A stretch of 64,000 nt of DNA from JAWLFI01 sp964627995. Lineage in GTDB: Bacteria; Bacteroidota; Bacteroidia; Chitinophagales; Saprospiraceae. Made by a program: the position numbers and the translations under genes. The stretch spans positions 124,001 to 188,000 of the forward strand of contig CAZVLN010000001.1 of assembly GCA_964627995.1 (NCBI GenBank), in the 5' to 3' direction. The notes under the pieces are model-generated. The model ran no database searches and was not told the origin of the DNA. It saw nothing but the letters and a program-made list of their open reading frames with translations. This document shows, in pieces, positions 36,889-45,454 of this stretch (positions are counted from its first letter, which is position 1; each line of letters begins with the position of its first letter).

Positions 36889-37097
36889 AATGGCTAAACG
36901 CCATTGAAACGGAGCCTAGCCACTGCTCGGTTCCACATCAGTCCAAAAGGAACCAATCAAAACTCTGGATTAAGGTTGATCCGGTTCTTTGAATAAAGTG
37001 GGGAGAAATAATAAAAAAGTAGCTTATATTGTTTATCAAATCATAGCCCCCAGAGATACTACCACGTATTGCCATATCGCCAACGCATAACAGAACC

Positions 37098-39383
37098 ATG
37101 AACAGATTACTTAAAATAATAATTCTCCTCCTTCTCATCTCATGGCAGAGCTATGCACAACCACAAGTAAAAAGCTTAAAAGCTCCGAAAGGTAATCTTT
37201 CTGACTATTCTAAAAGCTTTGTTTCACTCGACACACCTAAGATAGCCTTGATAAATGCAAAGGTATATGACGGTACAGGCAATTCACCTAAAACAAATCA
37301 AAGTATCCTATTACAAAATGGAATGATTGTAGCTATACTCAATTCAGAAGACATTCAGATTGCTGATAATTTTTACCCCATAGACCTTACGGGCAAAACC
37401 GTAATCCCAGGAATTATTGGAATGCACAACCATATGAGAATTCCAAGATCTGCCATGCTCGCCACGGCACCAAAATTGTATTTAGCGGCTGGCGTAACCA
37501 CGATACAGACATGTGGAACAGGAAATCCTTATGAAGAATTAGCTATTGCCAAATCTATTGAGAACGGAGGCCAACCTGGCCCGGAAATAATCAATTCGGG
37601 ACCTTATTTTACCGGACCTGAAGGCAAAACCAACTTCATAAGGTTTACAGATGAAGAAATGGTTAGAGACACCATTAAATATTGGGCAAAGAAGGGTGTG
37701 AAATGGTTGAAGGTTTACCGCAATACCAGACCTTCAGATCTACAGGTCATTGTCGACGAAGCGCATAAAAACAATCTCAAAGTAACAGGTCACCTGTGTG
37801 CAACCACCTATACGGAAGCAGCCAATATCGGTATTGATGCCATTGAACACGGATTTATACACAACTACGACCACGCCACTGAAAGAGAAACGGGTCTTTG
37901 CTCGGGTAATACCGATTTCAGGACGAATCTCCCAATTGATGGCGAAGCAGTCAAAAAAGTACAACAAAAGCTTATTGAAAACGGTGTGGCAATTGGCTCA
38001 ACCTTAGCTATTTTTGAAGCTCAAGCTTATATGGAAGCCGATGAACGAGACCTTGAAGTAATGGCACCCTTTCATCAAGAAGCCTATCGCCAACGCAAAA
38101 TTCGATATCAGGAGCAAGGTGAAGATTGGTACTTCAAAAAAGAATGGCTCAAAAAAGCAATGGCTTACGAACTCCAGTTTTTCAGACAAGGCGGCTTGTT
38201 GGTGGCAGGCTTGGACCCAGGACTTCACAATATGCCGGGCTTTGGAGACCAAAAAAATTACGAATTATTTATTGAAGCCGGATTTAAACCGGAAGAGGCC
38301 ATTCAAGTGATGACGTCTAATGGCGCAAGGCTATTGGAGAGATGGGATATCGGGACCATAAAGATAGGCAACCTAGCCAGTTTGGTTATCCTTGATGGGG
38401 ATTTAGAGCGTAATCCAAAAGTTATCCGAAAGGTAGAAACAGTTTTTAAAGATGGAATTGCGTACAATCCCAATAAACTGATTCATTCTGTAAAGGGTAA
38501 CGTTGGTTCTGAAACGGACAATTCAATGGCCCATTTTGGGCAGAAACTACCTGGAAATAATCCCAAATTTTATGCACCTCACCTTATTTCAAAACCAGAT
38601 AGGCACGAGTTTGGCTGCACGCTGTCAAAAGATGGAAGTGAATTCTATTTTGGCGTTGATAATAATGGCGTGATGGAGATTCATTATACCAATTTAGAAC
38701 AGGGTGTTTGGTCTCCGCAAAAAAAGCTTTTTGATTCTGATTCTATCAGTTACAACGACCCGATGTTTTCACCTGACCACAAAAGACTTTACTTTATATC
38801 TAATCAAGCACTTGATGAAAAAACGATGAAAGAGGATACGGATATTTGGTACATAGAGAGAGAAAATAAAGCATCAGAATGGTCAAAGCCCATTAATTTA
38901 GGCTTAACTGTAAATAGCAATTTGAACGAGTACTATGCTTCTTTCACAAACGATGGGACGCTTTACTTTGCTTCAAAAGACAAGTCAAAAGATGCCCCTA
39001 GATATGCTTTTGACATCTATCGCTCTAAATATAAAAACGGGAAACTCCTAAAGCCTGAAATACTTTCTGATTCAATTAATACAAACAGATATGAAGCAGA
39101 TGTATTTATAGCGCCTGATGAAACCTATATGATATTCTGCTCGATTCGTAAAAATGGACTAGGACAAGGTGATTTATACATCAGCTTCAGGGACAAAGCA
39201 GGAGGTTGGACTGAGGCCGTCAATATGGGAGAGCCCATTAATACTGAGCAACACGAATTATGCCCTTTCGTAACTGCAGATGGGAAGTACCTTTTTTACA
39301 CCAGTAACCAAGACATATTTTGGGTTAGCACGGACATATTGGAGAATTATAAAAGCAGCAGACCACCAGATAAAATGGATTAA
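37098..39383 (+). CDS. Exported amidohydrolase fused to a PD40 beta-propeller
   Basis: 761 residues with a signal peptide (about 1-20, ending SYAQ). Residues ~45-450 form a metal-dependent amidohydrolase of the imidazolonepropionase/prolidase-like group: GMHNHM (first metal pair), KWLKVYRN (lysine region), VTGHLCA and IEHGFIH (histidines), and LVAGLDPGLHN (aspartate). From about 475 to the end WD40-like PD40/TolB blades repeat (LSKDGSEFYFG, FSPDHKRLYFIS, IAPDETYMIFC, VTADGKYLFYTSN). The combination suggests a periplasmic hydrolase with a binding propeller. The substrate is unknown. First coding gene of the accessory region. Confidence 0.88.
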   Translation: MNRLLKIIILLLLISWQSYAQPQVKSLKAPKGNLSDYSKSFVSLDTPKIALINAKVYDGTGNSPKTNQSILLQNGMIVAILNSEDIQIADNFYPIDLTGKTVIPGIIGMHNHMRIPRSAMLATAPKLYLAAGVTTIQTCGTGNPYEELAIAKSIENGGQPGPEIINSGPYFTGPEGKTNFIRFTDEEMVRDTIKYWAKKGVKWLKVYRNTRPSDLQVIVDEAHKNNLKVTGHLCATTYTEAANIGIDAIEHGFIHNYDHATERETGLCSGNTDFRTNLPIDGEAVKKVQQKLIENGVAIGSTLAIFEAQAYMEADERDLEVMAPFHQEAYRQRKIRYQEQGEDWYFKKEWLKKAMAYELQFFRQGGLLVAGLDPGLHNMPGFGDQKNYELFIEAGFKPEEAIQVMTSNGARLLERWDIGTIKIGNLASLVILDGDLERNPKVIRKVETVFKDGIAYNPNKLIHSVKGNVGSETDNSMAHFGQKLPGNNPKFYAPHLISKPDRHEFGCTLSKDGSEFYFGVDNNGVMEIHYTNLEQGVWSPQKKLFDSDSISYNDPMFSPDHKRLYFISNQALDEKTMKEDTDIWYIERENKASEWSKPINLGLTVNSNLNEYYASFTNDGTLYFASKDKSKDAPRYAFDIYRSKYKNGKLLKPEILSDSINTNRYEADVFIAPDETYMIFCSIRKNGLGQGDLYISFRDKAGGWTEAVNMGEPINTEQHELCPFVTADGKYLFYTSNQDIFWVSTDILENYKSSRPPDKMD

Positions 39384-39672
39384 CAGCAGTAGCGAGATCT
39401 GCATAATTTTCACCGTAAATTTATTGGTTGAATATCTGTACTGTAGGCTACTTTTTTAAATTAAAATACTCTACGGCTTATGTAAGACTATGCTGTAAAT
39501 TGTATCTAATAATAAAACTATCCGAATAGGCAATTTGAGGATGCCAAAGTAAATAAGTAATAGCCACTTACCCTTTAATATCATTAAAAAAATAATCTCC
39601 AATAGCCAAAGTTATCGGTGAGAAAATCAGAAAAAAAACGTATATTGTTTTGAGAAATATCTTCAATCACAC

Positions 39673-40344
39673 ATGAAAAAAGCGGGAACCCTACCCCTGT
39701 GGATTATATGTTGGCTCTTCACTCCTACCCTTATGGCACAGCCTGCTGACTTGGGTAACTGGTTAATCTATTTCGGTAATAAGCAACTGGATGGACGATG
39801 GAATATACATCATGAAGCTCAGTTCAGAAACTATAATGCAGTTGGCGACCTGGAGCAAATCCTATTGCGTACAGGTTTAGGGTATAATTTGACAGAAAAC
39901 AATAATAATGTGCTAGTCGGTTATGGATTTATCCATAGTCAAAATTATGTGGGTGCTTCAGACACTAAAGAAAATAACAACGAAAACAGGATTTTTCAGC
40001 AATTCATCACCTTTCAACGATTAGGTAGAGTGTCAATCCAGCATAGATATCGTTTTGAACAAAGATGGTTTGATCACCAAAGTTTTCGTATGCGGTATCG
40101 ATACTTTTTGTCACTTAATATCGCCTTGAATAAGCCAAAAATGTCAGACGGAGCCTTCTATTGCTCGGCCTATAATGAAATCTTCATTAATGACCGTGAT
40201 AATTTATTCGATCGGAACCGGTTATATGGGGGCTTGGGCTATCGCTTGAACCCCAACACCCGATTTGAAATCGGGTATATGAATCAATTTTTACCTAATG
40301 AGAACAGAGACCAAATCAACCTCATTACATTCTTCACCTTTTAA
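39673..40344 (+). CDS. DUF2490 outer-membrane-type protein
   Basis: 223 residues: a signal peptide (1-22, ending LMAQP), then alternating amphipathic strands. DLGNWLIYFGNKQLDGRWNIHHEAQFRNYN matches the start of DUF2490, and EQRWFDHQSFRMRYRYFLSLNIALN and GYRLNPNTRFEIGYMNQF are further strand motifs. It probably forms a small outer-membrane barrel; function unknown. It is followed after 9 bases by the carbonic anhydrase, likely in one operon. Confidence 0.85.
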   Translation: MKKAGTLPLWIICWLFTPTLMAQPADLGNWLIYFGNKQLDGRWNIHHEAQFRNYNAVGDLEQILLRTGLGYNLTENNNNVLVGYGFIHSQNYVGASDTKENNNENRIFQQFITFQRLGRVSIQHRYRFEQRWFDHQSFRMRYRYFLSLNIALNKPKMSDGAFYCSAYNEIFINDRDNLFDRNRLYGGLGYRLNPNTRFEIGYMNQFLPNENRDQINLITFFTF

Positions 40345-40353
40345 TACTTAAAA

Positions 40354-41100
40354 ATGAAAAAATCACTTAGAAATGGAATCGTACTTTTTGCCGGTATCGG
40401 CATACTCGCAGCTTGTAACGTCGAAGTACAGGAAGAACAAACCACTGAAACAGAAAAACCGGAAATCGAGGGCGTAGTTGAGGATGTTTTAACCCAGGAA
40501 GAACAAGATGCTCTAACCCCCGATATGGTCATACAATCCTTCAAAGAAGGAAATGAGCGTTTCATGCGCAATGACCTAACCGCTCGTAACCATTCCGAAC
40601 AGGTTCGCAAAAGCACCAATTCACAGTTTCCAAAGGCAATTGTCCTTTCTTGCGTTGACAGTAGAGTCCCGGTTGAAGATGTCTTTGACAGAGGAATTGG
40701 CGACATCTTTGTGGCCCGAGTTGCCGGAAATTTTGTCAATGAAGACATCCTGGGTAGTATGGAGTTTGCATGTAAAGTATCCGGTTCTAAATTGATCCTG
40801 GTTATGGGGCATGAACATTGTGGAGCGGTAAAAGCCGCTGTAGATGATGTAAAACTGGGTAATATTACTCCTATGCTTTCCAAAATCAAACCTGCAGTGG
40901 CATCTGTTGAATATGAAGGCGAAAGAAGCTCAACTAACCCCGAGTTTGTGCACAAGGTTTGTGAACGCAATGTGGAAAACACAATGGAAAACATCCGAAT
41001 CAACAGTCCGATCTTAAAGGAAATGGAAGACAACGGAGAAATTAAAATAATTGGCGCCATTTACGATATGGATTCGGGAGAGGTTGTTTTCCTGGATTAA
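40354..41100 (+). CDS. Beta-class carbonic anhydrase with lipoprotein signal
   Basis: 248 residues. The start is a lipoprotein signal: hydrophobic stretch then LAAC with the modified cysteine at 21, followed by an acidic linker. The catalytic domain (about 55-248) has the zinc ligands C100 and D102-R104 dyad in LSCVDSR, and H153 and C156 in MGHEHCG. It interconverts carbon dioxide and bicarbonate. Most beta enzymes are cytoplasmic; here the lipobox places it in the envelope, presumably in the periplasm or on the outer membrane. Co-directional with the DUF2490 gene. Confidence 0.93.
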   Translation: MKKSLRNGIVLFAGIGILAACNVEVQEEQTTETEKPEIEGVVEDVLTQEEQDALTPDMVIQSFKEGNERFMRNDLTARNHSEQVRKSTNSQFPKAIVLSCVDSRVPVEDVFDRGIGDIFVARVAGNFVNEDILGSMEFACKVSGSKLILVMGHEHCGAVKAAVDDVKLGNITPMLSKIKPAVASVEYEGERSSTNPEFVHKVCERNVENTMENIRINSPILKEMEDNGEIKIIGAIYDMDSGEVVFLD

Positions 41101-41412
41101 AATTGCATTAACATACCTATTACTTTAACAGCAGGCAGCTTGCGTTAGCAGCGCTTGCTAAGCATTAAGTTGAGATCGCCTATGGCATACTTTGGTATTT
41201 ACTAAAAGTTGGTGGCACCGGCAGCAATCATTGGTCCTTGAAAACTCAGGGTATCAACCATAGGCGATGTCTCAGCTTCGATAGAATTGATTTTGGTGGT
41301 TAAATGGAGTTGTCTGAATTAACTGATAGTCCCCCCTCTAATAATGCCTTTGTATCTTTACTGCACTCCGAAGAAAAGTTCAGCTTGATGATAGGGTTTC
41401 AAAATCTAGGCC
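41101..41412. other. Intergenic region with a long inverted repeat
   Basis: 312 bases without a coding frame. Contains the inverted repeat at 41168-41277 and a smaller one (TTAGCA/TGCTAA) near 41145. A TATCTTTA near 41352 is a possible -7 box for the following lipoprotein gene. Confidence 0.5.
41168..41277. repeat. Imperfect 18-20-bp inverted repeat
   Basis: AGTTGAGATCGCCTATGG (41168-41185) and CCATAGGCGATGTCTCAGCT (41258-41277) are complementary except one mismatch and a 2-base bulge; about 72 bases lie between. Not a terminator (no T run). Confidence 0.6.
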
Positions 41413-42474
41413 ATGGTAAACATAACGTACCTCACAATATTTCTTTTTTCTGTTCTTTTGCACTCTTGCAATAGTTCAGCCCCAACCACAGAGTCAGAAA
41501 GTGGGACTGTAGAACCTGATGAGCGTAACAAAAATGATTTGTACTTCCACTCGCCCCATTCGGATTATTCCGATCAGATAAGCCAGGTCGTAAGATCGGT
41601 ATTGCAGGATAGTAAAGGCAATTTTTGGTTTGGAACTCAAGGAGGAGCTTTTAAACTTGTGGGAGATTCACTGCTCCATATCAATAGCATTAAAAGTGAA
41701 ACGGGGAAAGGCGTTACGATAAAAGACATCGCTGAAGGTAAAGAGGGAGAAATATGGTTTGCGCATACCGAAGGTATCAGCAGTATTGACGGAGAGTTAG
41801 TGGCAAATTACTATGAGTCAGATGGTTTGGTAAGCGGTGATGCTTGGAGCATAGAGGCGGATTCGAAGGGGAATATATGGGTGGGGACTATTGACGGAGT
41901 CAGTGTTTTTGATGGCAAGGAATTCACTGATTTCGAATTGCCTGAAGGAAAGCTTGACACCACAAGAGGGGTGTCAAGCACTAAAATAGTTCATTCGATC
42001 CTGGAGGATAGTAAAGGAACAATGTGGTTTAGCACCAATGCAGGCCTCATCTCTTTTGCCAACAACCGCCTTACAAATGTATCAGAGCCTCTTGGAATTC
42101 AAACTCCTTTCGTCAACGAAATAATAGAAAACAGCAAAGGAGAGTTTTGGATTTCAACAAAAAAACATTTATTTCATCTCAGTGGAGATACACTCGAAAA
42201 TGTTACGGAGGGTAAGTTGACTGTGGAAAAGGGAGCAGGCAGCATAGCGGAGGATAAAAAAGGGAATATATGGTTTGTTTTTAATCAACATTACTTATAT
42301 ACATATGATGGGAAAAACCTAACTGAATATCAGAAATCAGCAGAAAATAAGGGACCTGTGATTTATGACATGTACAAAGACCAAGCTGGCAGACTTTGGC
42401 TTTTTGGCTTTGGTGGCGCTTATCGATTGGAAGAGGGAGAATTTGTTAATGTCACTAAAGATGGGCCTTGGTAG
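41413..42474 (+). CDS. Lipoprotein with two-component-regulator propeller repeats
   Basis: 353 residues; lipoprotein signal with cysteine at 19 (LLHSC). The rest consists of Reg_prop blades, seen as repeated SKGNFWFGTQGG, KEGEIWFAHTEG, SKGNIWVGTIDG, SKGTMWFSTNAG, SKGEFWISTKKH, KKGNIWFVFN and QAGRLWLFGFGG. This is the ligand-binding sensor domain found in hybrid two-component systems of Bacteroidota, here without kinase or membrane domain, so it is a stand-alone surface-binding lipoprotein. Ligand unknown. Confidence 0.9.
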   Translation: MVNITYLTIFLFSVLLHSCNSSAPTTESESGTVEPDERNKNDLYFHSPHSDYSDQISQVVRSVLQDSKGNFWFGTQGGAFKLVGDSLLHINSIKSETGKGVTIKDIAEGKEGEIWFAHTEGISSIDGELVANYYESDGLVSGDAWSIEADSKGNIWVGTIDGVSVFDGKEFTDFELPEGKLDTTRGVSSTKIVHSILEDSKGTMWFSTNAGLISFANNRLTNVSEPLGIQTPFVNEIIENSKGEFWISTKKHLFHLSGDTLENVTEGKLTVEKGAGSIAEDKKGNIWFVFNQHYLYTYDGKNLTEYQKSAENKGPVIYDMYKDQAGRLWLFGFGGAYRLEEGEFVNVTKDGPW

Positions 42475-42537
42475 TAGAATACGAGCATAGAGTTTTACCT
42501 ATGAAAGACTACTGCAGTGAAATGAAACAGGATTAAA

Positions 42538-43692
42538 ATGTCAACTATGGATACAATTTTACTTGTTCTGTTATCACTATTGGGATGGGTAAGCTCATCG
42601 TGCGCAATGGACGTAGATTCTATATCGCCCGAGATGCGTTCATTTTGTAAAGAAATTGGGCTGGAGCATTCGATTATTGGGCTCGGTGAATCCACACATG
42701 GAACAAAAGAGTTCACCCTGGTTCGATCTGAAATCGTAAAAGAGCTCGTTTTAAAATATGATTTCAGGGTGTTTATTCTGGAAGCTGAATACATACCGTG
42801 CTCTAAAATTAATACCTATGTGAAAACAGGTAAAGGAAATCCGGTAGAGCTACTACAGGATGTTTTACTTTGGCCGTGGATTCATAAAGACTTTATTGAA
42901 TTGCTTCATTGGCTCAAAGACTACAACAAAGAAAACCCATTAGATCAGGTTTCCTTTTTTGGTATGGACTCTCAACTCAGTAAACTATATGCTACAAAAG
43001 ACTCCATTCGCACTTACTATCCGGTAAAAGGAACACCAATTATTAAAATTGTTGAAAGCGACGACAAGCCCAAACAGAAAATAAAAAGGCTTAGAGTACT
43101 TTCACAACAGATCCTGAATCAATCCAATGAAATAGATCTGAGATTACATTATTATATCTGCTGCCGCATCAACCGACTGGCCAATTCTTCATATCGGAAC
43201 TTAAGTGCCAGAGATAAAAACATGGCCAATTTCATCAGCTTAATTCACGAAAAGTATGGGAAAAAATTAATCATTTGGTCTCATAACGGGCATATTTCCA
43301 AGAAAAAATCCTCTTTATTTGGCAAAACTCCGGCTGGCTCTCACCTTTCACGAAAATTTAAAGACGAGTATGCCTCTATTGCTCTTGATGTTAAATCGGG
43401 GAGTTTTAATGCAATTTCTTATGACAGTATTGACCGAAATGAGCTGAAAGTTTTTCGGCTCAAGCCTATTGAAAATACACTGTCCATGGGAATCGACCAT
43501 TCTGATGAGCGTACGGTAGTCGTAGATTGCTCTACACTGAAGCGCAAAACATACATCAATGCCATCGGTGCCATTTACGTTGCGGATCCTCAGGAGGGAG
43601 ATGCGTTTACTACAAAAATTAAAAAGGACAAGCAATTTGATTATATCCTAAGTCTACCTCGGTCTACTCCTACGGAATTACTATCCAAGTAG
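42538..43692 (+). CDS. Erythromycin esterase-family hydrolase
   Basis: 384 residues. The N-terminal hydrophobic segment (6-20) with SSSC at 19-22 suggests an exported protein or lipoprotein. The family core is present: LGESTHGTKEF at 49-59 (E51, H54 are the family's active-site region), VFILEAEYIPC near 75, LLWPWIHKDF near 110 and LIIWSHNGHIS near 238. Members include EreA/EreB macrolide esterases and many envelope hydrolases of unknown substrate; resistance cannot be assumed from family membership. About 60 bases downstream of the propeller gene. Confidence 0.88.
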   Translation: MSTMDTILLVLLSLLGWVSSSCAMDVDSISPEMRSFCKEIGLEHSIIGLGESTHGTKEFTLVRSEIVKELVLKYDFRVFILEAEYIPCSKINTYVKTGKGNPVELLQDVLLWPWIHKDFIELLHWLKDYNKENPLDQVSFFGMDSQLSKLYATKDSIRTYYPVKGTPIIKIVESDDKPKQKIKRLRVLSQQILNQSNEIDLRLHYYICCRINRLANSSYRNLSARDKNMANFISLIHEKYGKKLIIWSHNGHISKKKSSLFGKTPAGSHLSRKFKDEYASIALDVKSGSFNAISYDSIDRNELKVFRLKPIENTLSMGIDHSDERTVVVDCSTLKRKTYINAIGAIYVADPQEGDAFTTKIKKDKQFDYILSLPRSTPTELLSK

Positions 43693-43785
43693 ATACGAAT
43701 CCCTAATTTTAGAGGATAAATTTGGAAATAAAACTTAAATTCGGATTAAGACATAATACATTTCTCCAATGATCTAAAATGATAA

Positions 43786-44301
43786 ATGGAATTCAGGTTT
43801 TTTGAAACAGATAGACTTATTATTCGACCCACTCAAATAGAAGATGCGTGCTTTTTGCTCGAACTTTTAAACACAAAAAAGTGGATTGAATATATCGGTG
43901 ACAGAAAGGTGAAAAATAAAGAAGCAGCAGAGGAGTACATAAAAAATAAGATGTTGCCTCAACTAAAAAGGCTTGGCTTTTCCAATTATACTATTATTGA
44001 AAAAGAAGGCCAGAATAAAATTGGAACAGTTGGACTGTTCGATCGGGAAGGATTGGGAGAAATTGATATTGGGTTTGCTCTACTCCCTACTTACGAGAAA
44101 AAAGGATTTGCTTTTGAAGCATCCCACGTAATAAAAGAAGCGGCATTTAATGAATTTGGAACCAAGGCGCTTTTTGCCCTTACCAGTGAAAATAATTTAT
44201 CGTCACAAACTTTATTGAAAAAACTTGGACTTAAAGAAATAGGAACTAAAAAACTATCGGATAGTAGTGAAGAACTACTTTTATACCGAATTGAAAAATA
44301 A
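43786..44301 (+). CDS. GNAT N-acetyltransferase, RimJ/RimL-like
   Basis: 171 residues. FETDRLIIRPTQIEDACFLLELLN at the N-terminus and IGFALLPTYEKKGFAFEAS (acetyl-CoA loop region) followed by LFALTSENNLSSQTLLKKLGLKEIG are typical of the Acetyltransf_3 group, which acetylates ribosomal protein N-termini, antibiotics or small amines. The acetyl-CoA loop is less canonical than Q/RxxGxG/A. Acceptor unknown. Confidence 0.85.
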   Translation: MEFRFFETDRLIIRPTQIEDACFLLELLNTKKWIEYIGDRKVKNKEAAEEYIKNKMLPQLKRLGFSNYTIIEKEGQNKIGTVGLFDREGLGEIDIGFALLPTYEKKGFAFEASHVIKEAAFNEFGTKALFALTSENNLSSQTLLKKLGLKEIGTKKLSDSSEELLLYRIEK

Positions 44302-44461
44302 CAATTGCGTAAAAATACTAGAAGTGCAATAGCGAGACCACCGGAAAATATGAACCGGACCATAAATTAAGTCTCGTGTCGAGGACAGCAAATAGCTTTT
44401 GAACCCGCCCTACATCTTCGCGTACATCTTGTACATTATTGAAAATCAAAGCAAATAGGAT

Positions 44462-44896
44462 ATGTTGAAAAGAATATTTTTGGTTTTAATTGTCGGATTA
44501 ACAACCTTAGTGGGTTAAAATGCACAAGCTATAAATTCGGAGGGCGTCCTCTGTGGTTATAGATTCACACAAGATGGAGAAAAAATGAAGCTCCGCGACT
44601 TAGCGAAAACCATGAAGTCCAACGAGACAGCGTATAGGTTGATACAACATGCGCGGTCCCGAAATAGAAGTATTAACGTGATTGGATTTATAGGGGGTGG
44701 ACTTATAGGCTGACCTGTAGGAGTCTATTTAAGCGGTGGGGAACCCAATTGGACCTTAGCGGGCGTAGGACTAGCATTGGCCTTTGTTTCTATCTCAATG
44801 TCATCAACTGCCAGTAAAAAAGCTAAACAAGCAGTAGATATATATAATGACTCACTGGATGAAACCTCATTTCATCCAAGGAAACCCACTTTTTGA
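44462..44896 (+). pseudogene. Broken gene for a small exported membrane protein (two in-frame stops)
   Basis: From the ATG at 44462 a single frame continues for 144 codons to TGA 44894-44896, interrupted by TAA at 44516-44518 and TGA at 44711-44713. The translation is otherwise protein-like throughout: a signal peptide (MLKRIFLVLIVGLTTLVG) ending at the first stop and followed by NAQA, then a charged segment, and two glycine-rich hydrophobic stretches (VIGFIGGGLIG, AGVGLALAFVSISM) around the second stop. Both stops are one base from a sense codon (CAA or GGA/TGG). No frameshift is needed. A recently inactivated gene is the simplest reading. Family not recognised. Confidence 0.65.
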
Positions 44897-45056
44897 TTTT
44901 ATCGCCGGCGGAAACCGAGTCGGATTTTTAGTGACTTTTTAAAATGTACATCATAATCCACAATTACTAGATCGGTGCAGGAGAGTCTATAGCAAGGAAA
45001 GTATTCGAAAACTTATAAAGTTGAGTTCATAAATTAACCTAATTGGCGTTTGTGTC

Positions 45057-45221
45057 CTAAGCACCTATTCCTTTGAATTGGCGATAGATGATACGAAGGC
45101 TCACAATCTGGCCGATTAGTAAGACCAACAACTGTAAAGTAAATAGAACCGTCTCAAAACGCCGCAAAACATCCAGGGATACATTGGCATAATAACGAAC
45201 CAAAAGTTTTTCCAGGAATAT
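45057..45221 (-). pseudogene. Possible C-terminal relic of a membrane protein
   Basis: A minus-strand frame of 54 codons ending in TAG at 45057-45059 reads like a real C-terminus: a charged start (FLEKLLVRYYANVSLDVLRR) then a leucine-rich membrane helix (TVLFTLQLLVLLIGQIVSL) and a basic end. It has no start codon and meets a stop at 45222, after which a GC-rich element begins. It may be a truncated gene tail, or chance. Confidence 0.3.
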
Positions 45222-45278
45222 TCATAAGCCCTCTTGTGGAACCTTCCATAGATTTCTAATTCTGTGGTTTCACCTTCA

Positions 45279-45422
45279 GGTCGCCCGATATCCCCGCGTA
45301 AGGGGTGGTAGGGGCCGAGAGCGAAGCGAGCGGGTCCAGAGGATCGCCAACGGCGATCTGGAGGACGGAACCCCCGGACGACCCGGTCCCGTTTCGGAAA
45401 CGAAACGGGATACGCCCTAAAA
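45279..45422 (-). repeat. GC-rich structured intergenic element E
   Basis: Read on the minus strand: TTTTAGGGCG, a 10-bp hairpin TCCCGTTTCG/CGAAACGGGA (45387-45410), ACCGGGTCGTCCG, a central hairpin (CCAGATCGCC/GGCGATCCTCTGG), and the closing CCCCTACCACCCCTTACGC. It starts 32 bases after the stop codon of the 462-residue gene on the same strand. Same box order as A, B and F. Confidence 0.6.
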
Positions 45423-45454
45423 ATAAATAGTAATATTCTTGCTAAAAGAAAGCT

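Larger units (their letters stand above)
36113..37097. other. 985-bp non-coding stretch with nested repeat structures
   Basis: No frame here looks coding. It contains a GC-rich block (36206-36330), a 161-bp inverted-repeat element with a central perfect palindrome (36333-36493), a second GC-rich block (36494-36725) and a 15-bp hairpin (36856-36888). Base composition alternates sharply between these blocks and AT-rich DNA. It begins a stretch of accessory genes that lasts to about 45.4 kb. Confidence 0.6.
44302..45454. other. Gene-poor stretch with decayed coding remnants
   Basis: It holds the broken gene at 44462-44896, a possible minus-strand relic at 45057-45221 and GC-rich element E at 45279-45422. 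The parts 44302-44461 and 44897-45056 show nothing I can support. It marks the right end of the accessory region. Confidence 0.5.

Noticed and set aside
40341..41060. A 239-codon minus-strand frame opposite the carbonic anhydrase gene
   Set aside because: It lies wholly antisense to a gene with intact zinc-site motifs; its serine/threonine-rich translation is what reverse codons of the real gene produce.
44711..44713. TGA in the broken gene read as a recoded codon
   Set aside because: A second, unrelated stop (TAA at 44516) in the same frame and no recoding signal make simple decay more likely; other genes here use TGA as a stop.
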